A stretch of DNA of 64,000 bases from Paenibacillus segetis (GTDB lineage: Bacteria; Bacillota; Bacilli; Paenibacillales; Paenibacillaceae), in contig NZ_BMFT01000003.1 in the NCBI RefSeq assembly GCF_014639155.1, positions 285,609 to 349,608 of the forward strand. The letters are read 5' to 3'. The notes beneath the pieces are model-generated. The model was not told the DNA's origin and made no database searches. It worked only from the letters and a program-made list of their open reading frames with translations. The position numbers were made by a program, and so were the translations under genes. Below are positions 28,140-37,479 of the stretch, piece by piece (position 1 is the first letter of the stretch; each line of letters opens with the position of its first letter).

Positions 28140-31037
28140 CTATTCGCTGATAAGGCTCAGCTCTGCTGAGATTACTTCATATTGTTGCTCTGATATTACG
28201 CTGCCCATCGGATTAAATGCAGCGGCAGCTAACGGAAAGTTACGGAGTAATCCCAGATTTTCCGTTAGCCCTGGTGCGTGCTGGTCCAGAATCTGCCGAG
28301 CACTCTCCCACTGGACAAGCTCACTGAAGTGCATATCCGGTGTCCAAATGCGATACGTTGCAGCACTTCTCGGGAATGTGAAAACATATTTCCCAGATCC
28401 CGCCTCTAAGAACACAGCGTCTTTTTTCTGCTCAATCCGTAGGATTCCGCCTCCTTCACTTAACAGATCTTCATTCACACGGACCGCTGTTAATTTTACG
28501 TCCGGCAGCCTGATATCAGCTGTTGTGTTAGGAGGCACCACTACATTCACTTCCACTTGTTCCCCGCGAAATGCCCAACCTGCTTCGATTACTCCGTAAA
28601 TTGAACGAAAATGTGCTTTGGCATAGCTCAGGCGGCCGCCTTCAAACTTTGGCGCAATCTGGATTCGTTTGTAGCCGGGTGATCCAGACTCTGGAGACAA
28701 CCCTGTAATTCGCCGGTACATCCATTCGCCAATAGCTCCATATGCGTAATGGTTGTAAGAATTCATGTCATCGCTCCAGAAGGATCCGTCCGGCTTAATA
28801 CCATCCCAATGCTCCCAAATCGTCGTTGCCCCTTTGCTGACGGAATACAGCCAGCCGGGATAAGTTTGCTGAAGCAACAACTTCACTGCCGTTTCGTGGT
28901 AGCCATTGTCTGATAGTGCGAAGCAGAGATACGGTGTGCCAACAAAACCAGTTGTCAAGTGATAGTCATTGTCTACTATCATCTCGTTCAATTCTTTAGA
29001 GATTCTCGGTCGGTCTTTCGGGTCTGCAAGATCAAAGGTCAGTGCGAGAATTTGCGCAGTTTGTGTCTGGGCAGCTACCCGGCCGTTCGGCGTAATGAAT
29101 TCGTTACGGTAAGCTTGGACAATGCGGTTGGCCAATTTACCATAATAAGCTGCGTCTTCAATATAGCCGAGCACTTCCGCGGTATCCCGGACAATGCGGG
29201 TCGACAAAGCGAAATAGGCTGCCGTCACCATAAGGCTTGGGGTCGCTCCTATATAGCTGCCTTCTTTTGCATCGAGTGCCAGCCAGTCACCGAAATGGAA
29301 TCCGGTATCCCAGACATGCTCCTTGTCACCTTGCGAACGAATATAATCCACCCATGCCTTCATACTGCTGTATTGTTCAGACAGCAGACGCTTATCCCCG
29401 TAAGCGGAATACACTGCCCATGGTACAATTGTCGCCGCGTCCCCCCAGGCTGCCGATGAATAGCCTGAAAGCACATTTGGCACGACAAATGGTACGCCAC
29501 CGTCCGGCAACTGATCAGCTGCCAAATCACGGAGCCACTTCGAAAAGAACGGCGAGGCATTATAGTTGAATAAAGCAGCCCCTGCGAAAACCTGTGTATC
29601 ACCGGTCCAGCCGAGCCTCTCATCGCGCTGCGGGCAATCGGTCGGAACGTCTAGAAAATTCCCCCGCTGTCCCCACACAATGTTGCGCTGTAACTGATTG
29701 ACCATCTCATCCGAACATTCAAAGTGACCTGTTCGATCCATTTCGGAATGAATTACTTCTCCTGTAAATGCTTCAAGAGGCAAGCCGTTCTCTTGACCCG
29801 GATAGCCCTCAATCTTTACATATCGAAAGCCCTGGAAGGTGAAGTGAGGTGCATAACTCTCCTTTCCCGCTCCTGCTGCCGTGTACTTCACGGTCTGCTT
29901 GGCTGTACGGATGTTACCAATGTAAAAATTTCCATCTTTATCCAGAACCTCGGCATGTGTAAGTGTGATGATCTGGTCCCGCGGCGCTTCCACCTGCATC
30001 CGGATTCGCCCCACCATGTTCTGACCCATGTCAAGCACTGTCTCCCCAGAAGGTGTCAGGATAACGGACACCGGCTTGAGGATTTCCGTTATACGTGTAG
30101 GCACGTTCTCTTGAGCCCGAAGCCCACTAAATGGATGGTTAAGAGTTACTGTCGGTTGCCAATCCTCGTCGGCAAAGGTAGCCTCACTCCATCCAGGATG
30201 ATCCAAACGTGCGTCATATGTTTCACCATCGTATATTTCAGAGAACCGTACAGGGCCTGTTAATCCTCGCCAATTGGCGTCCGAAACAATAACTTCTTCT
30301 GAACCGTCTTCATAGCTGATATGAAGCTGAACGAGGGCGGCTCTTCGTTCGCCGTAATGGTTAGATTGATTCTCCCATCCCAGACGTCCCTTGTACCATC
30401 CGTTTGCAAGCATTATGCCAACCGCATTGTCCCCCGCTCTTACCTGCTTCGTTACATCGTAGGTCTGGTATTGAAGACGTTTATTATAGCTCGTCCAACC
30501 TGGTGCAAGCAGATCTTCACCGACCTTCGCTCCATTTAAATACAATTCGTATACTCCTAATGCAGTTGCATAGATCCGTGCTGAAGCGATTTCACCGCCT
30601 TCAAGATGAACTGTCCTCCGAAGCATAAAAGCCGGATCTACTTGAGGATTAATGTGCTGCGGATCTGGCGTAATCCAGGCTGCCTTCCATTCTCGAACAT
30701 CTAGTAGAGCAGTTTCCCACCATCCCGCTTCGCTCCATTCCGACTCTCTACCGAAATTATCCCAGACTTTGACTCGATAATAGTATCGGGTCGAGGATCG
30801 AAGTTCAGGTCCCTCATATTGCACAAGAACTGAAGAATCCGATTCTACCTTTTCCGTATCCCAAAGCGGTGCAATGAAATCTTCACCGGAAACATTGACC
30901 TGTACCCGGTATGCCGTCTGATATGTGCCGTTCTTATCCGACTCCAACTGCCAGCTCATTCTTGGTCGGGTGACTCCAGTTCCCAGCAATTGACTGCGGT
31001 ACTCCGCTGTAAGATTAAATACATTGAGTTCTGTCAT
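28140..31037 (-). CDS. GH78 alpha-L-rhamnosidase
   Basis: About 965 residues: N-terminal beta-sandwich domains with a Bac_rhamnosid_N-type region, an (alpha/alpha)6 barrel and a C-terminal sandwich. The active-site segment TDCPQRDERLGWTGD (about residues 465-479) contains the conserved acidic residues of GH78. It releases terminal L-rhamnose from rhamnogalacturonan fragments or glycosides; no signal peptide, so intracellular. The frame is open to 31079, but ATG 31037 has AGAGGGGG at the right distance. It is the first gene behind the operator at 31102-31166; decayed esterase and hydrolase genes and the GH3 follow on the same strand. Confidence 0.93.
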   Translation of the reverse strand: MTELNVFNLTAEYRSQLLGTGVTRPRMSWQLESDKNGTYQTAYRVQVNVSGEDFIAPLWDTEKVESDSSVLVQYEGPELRSSTRYYYRVKVWDNFGRESEWSEAGWWETALLDVREWKAAWITPDPQHINPQVDPAFMLRRTVHLEGGEIASARIYATALGVYELYLNGAKVGEDLLAPGWTSYNKRLQYQTYDVTKQVRAGDNAVGIMLANGWYKGRLGWENQSNHYGERRAALVQLHISYEDGSEEVIVSDANWRGLTGPVRFSEIYDGETYDARLDHPGWSEATFADEDWQPTVTLNHPFSGLRAQENVPTRITEILKPVSVILTPSGETVLDMGQNMVGRIRMQVEAPRDQIITLTHAEVLDKDGNFYIGNIRTAKQTVKYTAAGAGKESYAPHFTFQGFRYVKIEGYPGQENGLPLEAFTGEVIHSEMDRTGHFECSDEMVNQLQRNIVWGQRGNFLDVPTDCPQRDERLGWTGDTQVFAGAALFNYNASPFFSKWLRDLAADQLPDGGVPFVVPNVLSGYSSAAWGDAATIVPWAVYSAYGDKRLLSEQYSSMKAWVDYIRSQGDKEHVWDTGFHFGDWLALDAKEGSYIGATPSLMVTAAYFALSTRIVRDTAEVLGYIEDAAYYGKLANRIVQAYRNEFITPNGRVAAQTQTAQILALTFDLADPKDRPRISKELNEMIVDNDYHLTTGFVGTPYLCFALSDNGYHETAVKLLLQQTYPGWLYSVSKGATTIWEHWDGIKPDGSFWSDDMNSYNHYAYGAIGEWMYRRITGLSPESGSPGYKRIQIAPKFEGGRLSYAKAHFRSIYGVIEAGWAFRGEQVEVNVVVPPNTTADIRLPDVKLTAVRVNEDLLSEGGGILRIEQKKDAVFLEAGSGKYVFTFPRSAATYRIWTPDMHFSELVQWESARQILDQHAPGLTENLGLLRNFPLAAAAFNPMGSVISEQQYEVISAELSLISE

Positions 31038-31101
31038 TTTTGATTCCCCCTCTGATGTGCCAACAGCAAATAGACGCACGTGAAGATTAGCCTATAACAG
31101 A

Positions 31102-31166
31102 ACTATAACTCTATCCAGTTATCTGGCTCTAACAGAATTCAGACTTCTTATTGGTAAGATTCCGTC
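31102..31166 (-). promoter_or_regulatory. Shared operator and -10 of the local regulon, site 6
   Basis: Repeat TCTAACAGAATTCAGAC (31128-31144) and a weaker second repeat ATTGGTAAGATTCCGTC (31150-31166), 22 bp apart, with a -10-like TATAGT at 31102-31107. It is the weakest match of the set but keeps the geometry. Confidence 0.6.
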
Positions 31167-31327
31167 TAATTCTATGAAAATAGCCCAAGGGATAAAAAAT
31201 GCCTTAGGGGAGCGTGTTGCTGTTTTTTTAACGCATGAATCTATATATTCATTGTAATAATCGTTTACAAATCAATAATACTGAATTGTACATATAATCA
31301 CATATTTTTAAATTTTAATTTTTTTAT

Positions 31328-31390
31328 TTGACACATTGATGTCTTATCTGATTATCAACAACCAATTAAATTCTGCAAGGCAGAGCTAGT
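31328..31390. repeat. Intergenic repeat, copy 1
   Basis: The stretch from TTGACACATTGATGTC to GCAAGGCAGAGCTAG is about three-quarters identical to 50845-50910. It contains TTATCTGATTATCA in both. It lies just ahead of an IS630 remnant here and ahead of a sensor kinase gene there. Confidence 0.7.
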
Positions 31391-31440
31391 GCTCCATCAG
31401 AGATCATAGTTGGGAAAACGGGTTTATTATATGTAAATCC

Positions 31441-32352
31441 AACTCTCGAGGGCGGCATGACTATTTTGTTCGTGACTTAACTCAGGAAGAAGGCAACCAC
31501 CTCCTACGGATTGCCTGTAAGAGAGCCGATCCGGTTCAGGTCCGTCGAGCTTTGCTCATTCTGGCTCTGCTCAAAAAATGAAATCCCCTGAAATCAGCGG
31601 GCTTTATCATTTCTCAGGTGAACATAACCTGCATACGATTCATCGATTTAATCAAGACGGGTTACCTTCATTAAAGCCGAAATACGGCGGAGGACGTCCG
31701 CCCACCTTCACTTCGAAAAACGTAGGGGAGATCATTGAACTTGCTCAAATTCCTCCTAAAGTGGCTGGTTATCCGTTTACCCATTGATCGCTCTCTAAAT
31801 CGAAACAAGCCATGGAGGAACGTAAGATTGTTCTTACATCTCCATCGAAACCCTACGGGTGATCGTGGGTGAAGCCAAATTCACGTAACAACAAAACGTG
31901 GAAGGAATCAAGCGATCCGGAATTAGAGTCTAAAAAACGAATCGAATACTTCTAGCACACCCCTCCAGCAGACGGGCGTATAATTTATATGGTTGAGTTT
32001 GGTACACTCTCGCTTCAACCTTACCGCGGGAAAGGTTGGTTTCAAATACGTTGACCGATTTGGCTGCGGGCGACCTACAACCGACCGCATGGTGTGAAAC
32101 ATCTGCTTGCTGCTCTGAATTCTAAAACAGATCAGTTGTATGACCATGCTTCAAAAACGAAGAAGCATCAGGATATTCTTCGCTTCTTCCATGTGCTTCG
32201 GTGCCGGTATCACCGGTCGGTATGTTTGTTCATCATTCTGGACAATTTTTCTACGCATTTGCACCTCAAAGTAAAGAACTGGGCCGCAGCTAACAATGTA
32301 GAATTAGTCTACACTCCAACGTACGCATCGTGGCTTAACCGAATCGAACTGC
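31441..32352 (+). pseudogene. Decayed IS630-family transposase
   Basis: Plus-strand frames show VRDLTQEEGNHLLRIACKR and DPVQVRRALLILALL at the start and, after shifts and stops, LFIILDNFSTH (second catalytic Asp region), KNWAAANNVELVYTPTYASWLNRIE near the end. The sequence changes abruptly after ASWLNRIELQF where a group II intron fragment begins. Confidence 0.8.
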
Positions 32353-33035
32353 AATTCCCAATGTGTTCTCAAGTACGCTTGTAGATTCGCTACCGTTACA
32401 TTGTCCACACCGGGTGTTTCTACAGTTCTGTATCACTCGTTTATACGCGAGCCGAGGTTGTCTCCTTCGAGCATTCGCTCCAGCAGATTGCTCTCTGCTT
32501 AGCGAGAGGAAAGGACGACTTGTGCCGACGAAGAACTCGGCGCTCCGGCATACCCTGGCGGCTTCCCCCTTCTCTTTGCAGCAATCTCACTAGCGAGATA
32601 TTCTGCTGTCGTTGCTCTTCATACGAACGCATCGGTTTTCACTCTCCTTTCGGTTCAGCCCTACCGTAAGCTGTTGACACAGTTAACATACTATGACCTG
32701 ACTCCTACCGGTTCGGCGCAGCCTCCCGGCTGCGGTTACAAGTTTTTTTCTTGCACATCCGGCAGGCCTCCCCAGGTAAGAACGTCATCTTTCAGCCCGT
32801 ACCTGTCCAAGTTTAAGGCTGCAGTCCTTGGCAGCTTTGGATTTTGTTATGTAGTGGTGACTCATTCGGCTGCCACCGTCTCACATTGGATTCGTGTACC
32901 TCAGGTCGTGCTTTTGCCTCCGGCTTCCTTCAGATTTCACCTCACAGTGGACACCCTTGCCATGGTAAACGGTAGGCGCTTGCCAGCCTCCGCTCAGGAT
33001 TTTCACAGTAGAGATGACGCCCATGCTGGACGCAC
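32353..33035 (-). mobile_element. Truncated group II intron with reverse-transcriptase start
   Basis: On the minus strand the sequence begins with GTGCGTCCAGCATGGGCG, a typical group II intron 5' end, and runs through domain I-like motifs (ACCATGGCAAGGGTG, GAAGCCGGAGGCAAAAGCACG). An ATG at 32632 then opens MRSYEEQRQQNISLVRLLQREG, the start of the intron-encoded protein. LLERMLEGDNLGS and PGVDNVTVANLQAYLRTHW, standard reverse transcriptase motifs, follow in shifted frames. The copy ends at about 32353 inside the IS630 remnant; the rest of the protein and domains V-VI are missing. Confidence 0.75.
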
Positions 33036-33760
33036 CCAAAAAAGCATCTCGTCCTCAGACAATTTGCTTTCTAAATGCTATAGATAGCGTTAGATCAATT
33101 GCTTTTCATACACATTAATACCTTCATTTTCCACAATATTGATTACCGCATAAGTGTAAGCCATTAAAGCAACTCCAACTTAAGTTTCACAGACCCCTAC
33201 CGAAGATATATTGGAACTATTTTTAGTGTAAACAATTTCTTATTAATTTGTTCAATCTATCCTTTTACGAAATAAGCGCGACAATGTACTTCTAATGTGA
33301 ACCATCACTCCAATAGTCATGCTCAACGTGACCTTAGAAATTAAGTTCCAAGTTCTCTAAAGAAAAGCTCATATATAATACCTGTCCGAATCAACATATA
33401 GTCCACAAGTGTTTACATAATCAAAATAAACACGGATGAATGTATTACAATTCAACCAATCATTGAGACCACAGATCAAACCACCAACCTGCGCTTGTTT
33501 AGTTTTTTTCAATCAGGTCAGTTGATTAAGCAAAAAGGTAGCAAAAAGAGCACTCATTCGAAAAAGTGTTTGTCCCCTATAAACCATTCGAAACGAGGCG
33601 ACCTCATGAAGAAGTGTTAATTTTAGCTCGAAATTAACAATCGCCGACTTCGACCGACTATTTACCTTACAAGATGTTACCTCCAGAGTGGAGGATTTAT
33701 TTAGCCAATGCTACGCTCCTCTTCACCAAAATTAAGACAATCAACAGAACTGCTTTTCAA
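33036..33760. other. Non-coding AT-rich gap
   Basis: No open frame, RNA gene or repeat could be supported here. It separates the truncated intron from a decayed response-regulator gene and probably contains further eroded sequence. Confidence 0.6.
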
Positions 33761-33769
33761 TCAGTTTTT

Positions 33770-34140
33770 TTCGAAGCCTTATACTCAAGTCCCCTTACAG
33801 TAAGAATTGATAGCCATTTAAGACGATTATGTAGACGATTAATATGAACGTTAACTGTATTTTCTGCACTCCCTACGTTCATTCCCATATTTCGTCCATT
33901 TATTGAACACGAGTAAATATTTTTCTGACAAGAAAGCAGTCTATAAATCAGGTAAAATTCCTCCGGGCAGAATATCTGAACCTACTCTTTGTGGATCACA
34001 GTCAGAGCATCGGAACTTAATTTTACATCTCTTTAACTAGATATGGTTTTAAATAGTGTGTGCACGTCTGAGAAGAGCTTTTATTCGCAAAAGTATCTCC
34101 ACCTCATCCATTGGTTTTACCATAGTCAGCAGATATGCAA
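33770..34140 (-). pseudogene. OmpR-family response-regulator remnant
   Basis: Minus-strand frames give VKPMDEVEILLRIKALLRRA (end of the receiver with the conserved Lys-Pro) and, after stops and shifts, SAENTVNVHINRLHNRLK and VRGLEYKA, the winged-helix end of an OmpR regulator. A matching HAMP-type kinase gene, truncated, lies at 49835-50785, so the two may be separated parts of one system (inference). Confidence 0.75.
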
Positions 34141-34194
34141 CAGAATTAAAGTAGAGGCTTAAAAATTTCACTGTAGTTGTTACAAAGTGAGTTT

Positions 34195-34737
34195 TTAAGA
34201 AGTTATAAATGGTACTCTTAGTTCTGATAAAACTTGAATCAGTTCTTCAAGACTTATCCTATTAGGATCTTTACACCAGTGAAACAAATATTGAGCAAGT
34301 CCACCTGAATAGAAAGCCAAAATATAATCCATATGCGAAACAATACCTTCTGTGTCTGATATTTGAGCAAGATTAGTTATGGATAACATAAGCTCTTCAA
34401 TCATAATATATTCAAGGTTACTTTTTACTATAATATCCATAAATGATTTTTTACTATAAAATGTTTCAAAAAAGATGCTTAGGGATGTTTTAGCATCCAT
34501 ATGTTCTTCTGAACTTCTTTTTTTCATTATCTCTTCAAAAATATCTTTAATACATAACCTTAATAATTCATCTTTCGTGTTAAAAATATTATAAAAAGTT
34601 TGTCGAGAAACATCAGCGGTTCTACATATGTCTTTTATAGTAATATTCTCATATTTTTTGCTATCCAATTCTTCCATTAATGCGTTTGATAATAATTGAA
34701 TCGATAACAGAGCTTTCGGATTCTCACCTGTGTACAT
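34195..34737 (-). CDS. TetR-family transcriptional regulator
   Basis: A 180-residue regulator with an N-terminal TetR helix-turn-helix (ITIKDICRTADVSRQTFYNIFNTKDELL, about residues 32-60, split here for reference) and a C-terminal ligand domain like that of the DhaS/AcrR-C8 subgroup. It is divergent from the membrane-protein gene at 34875, with 137 bp between the starts, and most likely represses it and itself. No direct link with the glycan genes is seen. Confidence 0.88.
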   Translation of the reverse strand: MYTGENPKALLSIQLLSNALMEELDSKKYENITIKDICRTADVSRQTFYNIFNTKDELLRLCIKDIFEEIMKKRSSEEHMDAKTSLSIFFETFYSKKSFMDIIVKSNLEYIMIEELMLSITNLAQISDTEGIVSHMDYILAFYSGGLAQYLFHWCKDPNRISLEELIQVLSELRVPFITS

Positions 34738-34854
34738 TTACATTTATCCCTTTCGTGTATAAATTAACTCTACTGAATTGACTGCTATACTATTTTAATA
34801 ATATAATTCAAAATGTTTACACGTGTCAACATTATAAAAGGAGTGGATAATATT

Positions 34855-34894
34855 ATGATTTTTGGTACACCTATATGATTTTTGGTACACCTAT
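34855..34894 (+). repeat. 20-bp tandem duplication at the start of the CruF-like gene
   Basis: ATGATTTTTGGTACACCTAT occurs twice back to back (34855-34874, 34875-34894). The AAAGGAG site at 34838-34844 serves the first ATG. That frame now stops after seven codons at TGA 34876-34878, which overlaps the second ATG as ATGA. The real protein frame starts at the second ATG. Confidence 0.95.
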
Positions 34895-35807
34895 TAGTTG
34901 GTTTATCAATGAGATTATCGGTAGCATATTATTGTTTTTCTGTATTGCACATGCAATAAAACAAGAAAAGCCGATGAATCGGATTCTGGAGCTATCATGC
35001 TATATGCTTACCGCAGGAATTTTTGAAAACATTGGAGTATTTGCCGGCACATATTACTATAGCCTCGATCGTGTCATGATGTTTGGAAAAGTGCCCCTCA
35101 GCATTCTTTTTATAGAAGGTGCAATCTTCTATGTATCTATGATTCTAGTCGAACATCTTAAATTGCCTAAATGGGCAATCCCGTTAGGTGTAGGTGTTCT
35201 TGCTTCAATTCAAGATTTGACACTTGACCCAACTTCAGTTTTTGATCTCCATATTATTAATGGTGTCTCCGAGGGTCAATGGAATTGGACAAAATATTAT
35301 GAAGGCGGTTATGTAAACATCCCTTTCTCTAATTTCTCGGGATGGTTAACAATGATGGTATTCTTCGCAGCAGCAGTGGCAATAGGTAGAAATTGGTACA
35401 ATAGAAGTCATAAGAATTGGGTTGCTGTGGCTTATCCATTAATTTCTATTGTTGTGACAGTATTGTTGCTCATTACACCTATAAATCAATTTTTATTATT
35501 TGGCGTACCGTTCGCAAGCATGAACTCAAAAATTGCAGAACTCGTAATGCTCTGTTTCAATTATTCAATTAGTTTGTTCATATTAATAAGATTCGCTAAA
35601 CATAATAAAGCTATAGAAAGAAAAGATGCTTTAATGATAACGATCCCCGTTTTTCTTGACCTATATGCGCTTGTAAATGCTATTATTATGGGAATAACAG
35701 AAGCAATTCTACCAATAGTAATTGTTTCTATAATCCATTGCACTTATTTGATCTGGATTTATAAAAAAGGCCAAAATACATTGAGTAAACAGGTTAATCC
35801 TAACTAA
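34875..35807 (+). CDS. Polytopic membrane protein, CruF-like carotenoid-biosynthesis family (DUF422)
   Basis: 310 residues with about eight to nine hydrophobic helices. Motifs resemble the CruF/DUF422 family: ENIGVFAGTYYYS, GKVPLSILFIEG, a DLTLDPTSV segment and YVNIPFSNFSGWL. Known members hydrate or modify carotenoid precursors, but no other carotenoid gene is in the window, so the function here is open. The ATG is 20 bp further from the ribosome binding site than expected because of a tandem duplication; a seven-codon leader overlaps it and may allow translational coupling. The TetR gene is divergent. A hairpin terminator follows at 35849-35886. Confidence 0.7.
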   Translation: MIFGTPISWFINEIIGSILLFFCIAHAIKQEKPMNRILELSCYMLTAGIFENIGVFAGTYYYSLDRVMMFGKVPLSILFIEGAIFYVSMILVEHLKLPKWAIPLGVGVLASIQDLTLDPTSVFDLHIINGVSEGQWNWTKYYEGGYVNIPFSNFSGWLTMMVFFAAAVAIGRNWYNRSHKNWVAVAYPLISIVVTVLLLITPINQFLLFGVPFASMNSKIAELVMLCFNYSISLFILIRFAKHNKAIERKDALMITIPVFLDLYALVNAIIMGITEAILPIVIVSIIHCTYLIWIYKKGQNTLSKQVNPN

Positions 35808-35848
35808 AAGGTATTTTGTAGTGTAAATAGAAACTGACACATATAAGC

Positions 35849-35886
35849 TGCGATCATTCCCTGGTATTCGCCAGTGAACGGTCGCA
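35849..35886 (+). terminator. Intrinsic terminator after the CruF-like gene
   Basis: TGCGA and CTGG pair with CCAG and TCGCA, then a T-rich run. It lies about 40 bp after the stop. The following 300 bp, to about 36180, hold nothing I can support. Confidence 0.6.
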
Positions 35887-36189
35887 TATTTTCTTTTTGG
35901 CTTATTTTAATAAAGTAAATAAGGCGACCTTCGAGGGGATCACAGGCTATCTAGGTCTGCTATCTGAATACCGATATGCTCTGAAAATAGGAGTACATTT
36001 ACCCAGAATTCATTAAGAAACTGCTTATACAATTTTCGTACTTATTGTAAACATTTTTCTTGCAATCGATAATGTACGAAAGGAAGTTGATTGTTGTGCT
36101 TTTGGGCATATTTAACCTTTTTATCGTTTTTCCTCTTCCTCATAAAAAATGGTATCTCATTAGCCAGCATGGGCTAAGGGGACACCTAT

Positions 36190-36450
36190 TTTAGTCTTAC
36201 AAATATTTCTGAATATAACAATCTCACAACTGGAAATGCTCAAATGTAGACCATTATAAGTATACTCCTTGTTAAGCCATCCATCTTCATCAGTCAGTTT
36301 GGAAAGAGTTCAATATAAATAGTAGATCTGAAGCGGTTTAATGATATTTTCATTAGTTTGAACAATATCAAATGGTGATACACCACCCTTGACGTTAGGA
36401 TTCACAGGATAAATGGATTCCACATACAACTCTGTTTTTGGATCAATAAT
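36190..36450 (-). pseudogene. SGNH esterase remnant, third copy
   Basis: Minus-strand frames give TELYVESIYPVNPNVKGG, VQTNENI and EYTYNGLHLS, matching the second half of the SGNH enzyme at 13804-14452 (VYVESIYPVN, YTYDGLHLN). Stops and a missing catalytic His region make it inactive. Confidence 0.75.
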
Positions 36451-36499
36451 GAATAAACGGCTAAGTCCATTAAAACCGACAGTCGCTAAAAATGAATTG

Positions 36500-37200
36500 T
36501 TTGGATGCCGCTGAAAACCTACTTCTTATATAAGTCTTCTCCTCTGGTGTGAAATTTTAAGGTTTGATCTTTCAGTTCCATTAACAACACCCAATAAGAC
36601 AAAATTATCTTCTTCAATGGAGATTTGTCCCTCACAACGCCCGTTGTTTTCTATAGAATCAATAGGGATTTTTTCTCCGTTCCATGAATTGGACTGATAG
36701 ACTTTTCTAGTACCCTTTAGACTGACCTGATCAATTTTCCGGCTCTTCTCACCTGGCCAACGATACGTTCCTTTGCTTGTTCCTTTTCGGTAAAGTGTAC
36801 TTACTGCTAGCTCATCTGGGTTTAAATCATCCGGAGAATTCTTCACCACATTGTACCCTTAAACCATGCAATACGTAATTCCGTTCTCCTCATCTTCTCT
36901 TGCCGCAATTGCGAGATTCATGGTCCCTTCCAGCTTAACATTTGGACGAATCCTGCGCTTCTGCAGAGCTTCAATTACTTGATCTTTCGAAGATAAGCGA
37001 ATCAATCTCTGGTCTTCCCAAACTTGATTCATCAACAACTTCCATTTCGCATGCTCTGGCTTCTCACCAATCCAAATCACTGGAATATGGTTTTCAAGCA
37101 TGTCCTTTACTTTTAGCAGAAAGCTGTAAGATACCGACCTTTGCTCCGGCACAATCAGGCAGTTGTACCCTACTTTATTTTAGTCAAGTGGACAATCTTC
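36500..37200 (-). pseudogene. Second decayed copy of the rhamnosidase-like hydrolase
   Basis: Two frames, 36526-36849 (DDLNPDELAVSTLYRKGTS) and 36859-37152 (SVSYSFLLKVKDMLE, WEDQRLIRLSS), align with the decayed gene at 25767-27455 (DDLNPDELAVSAIYQKGTT, WEDQRLIQVSG). Both copies are broken at different points, so the duplication came before the decay. Confidence 0.8.
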
Positions 37201-37465
37201 AATTGTAGCGACCGGTAGTTAAAGAAGAGCAGGAGAGACCATTTCATCTAGGAGACCTTGAGCATCATAGAAATCAAAAATCCATATGAGATACCATACA
37301 ATATCCGCCAACTGGTACTACAAGGATTGCCAGCCTGATATTATTATCTTCATCATGAATGTATGAAACAATATTCGGAATAAACTTTCCTATAACCGGG
37401 AAATCATATTCTTCCTTTTCCCATAACTTGTACCTTTCAATAATCTTTAAAGCTCCTACTTCTTG
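37200..37465 (-). pseudogene. N-terminal remnant of the alpha/beta esterase
   Basis: The minus strand encodes FPVIGKFIPNIVSYIHDEDN and LAILVVPVGGYC, matching the first 50 residues of the intact esterase at 48575-49567 (EFIPNIVTYIHDD, AILVVPGGGYC). It stops there and joins the decayed rhamnosidase-like gene. The order esterase-hydrolase is the same as at 25.8-28.1 kb. Confidence 0.75.
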
Positions 37466-37479
37466 TTATTATTGAAATA

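Noticed and set aside
28959..30263. Several plus-strand frames of 110-179 codons opposite the GH78 gene
   Set aside because: They lie entirely within a real GH78 gene on the other strand, and their compositions are Cys/His-rich antisense shadows.
32674..33087. Plus-strand 137-codon frame
   Set aside because: It is the antisense of the group II intron 5' structural region; intron motifs on the minus strand explain it better.
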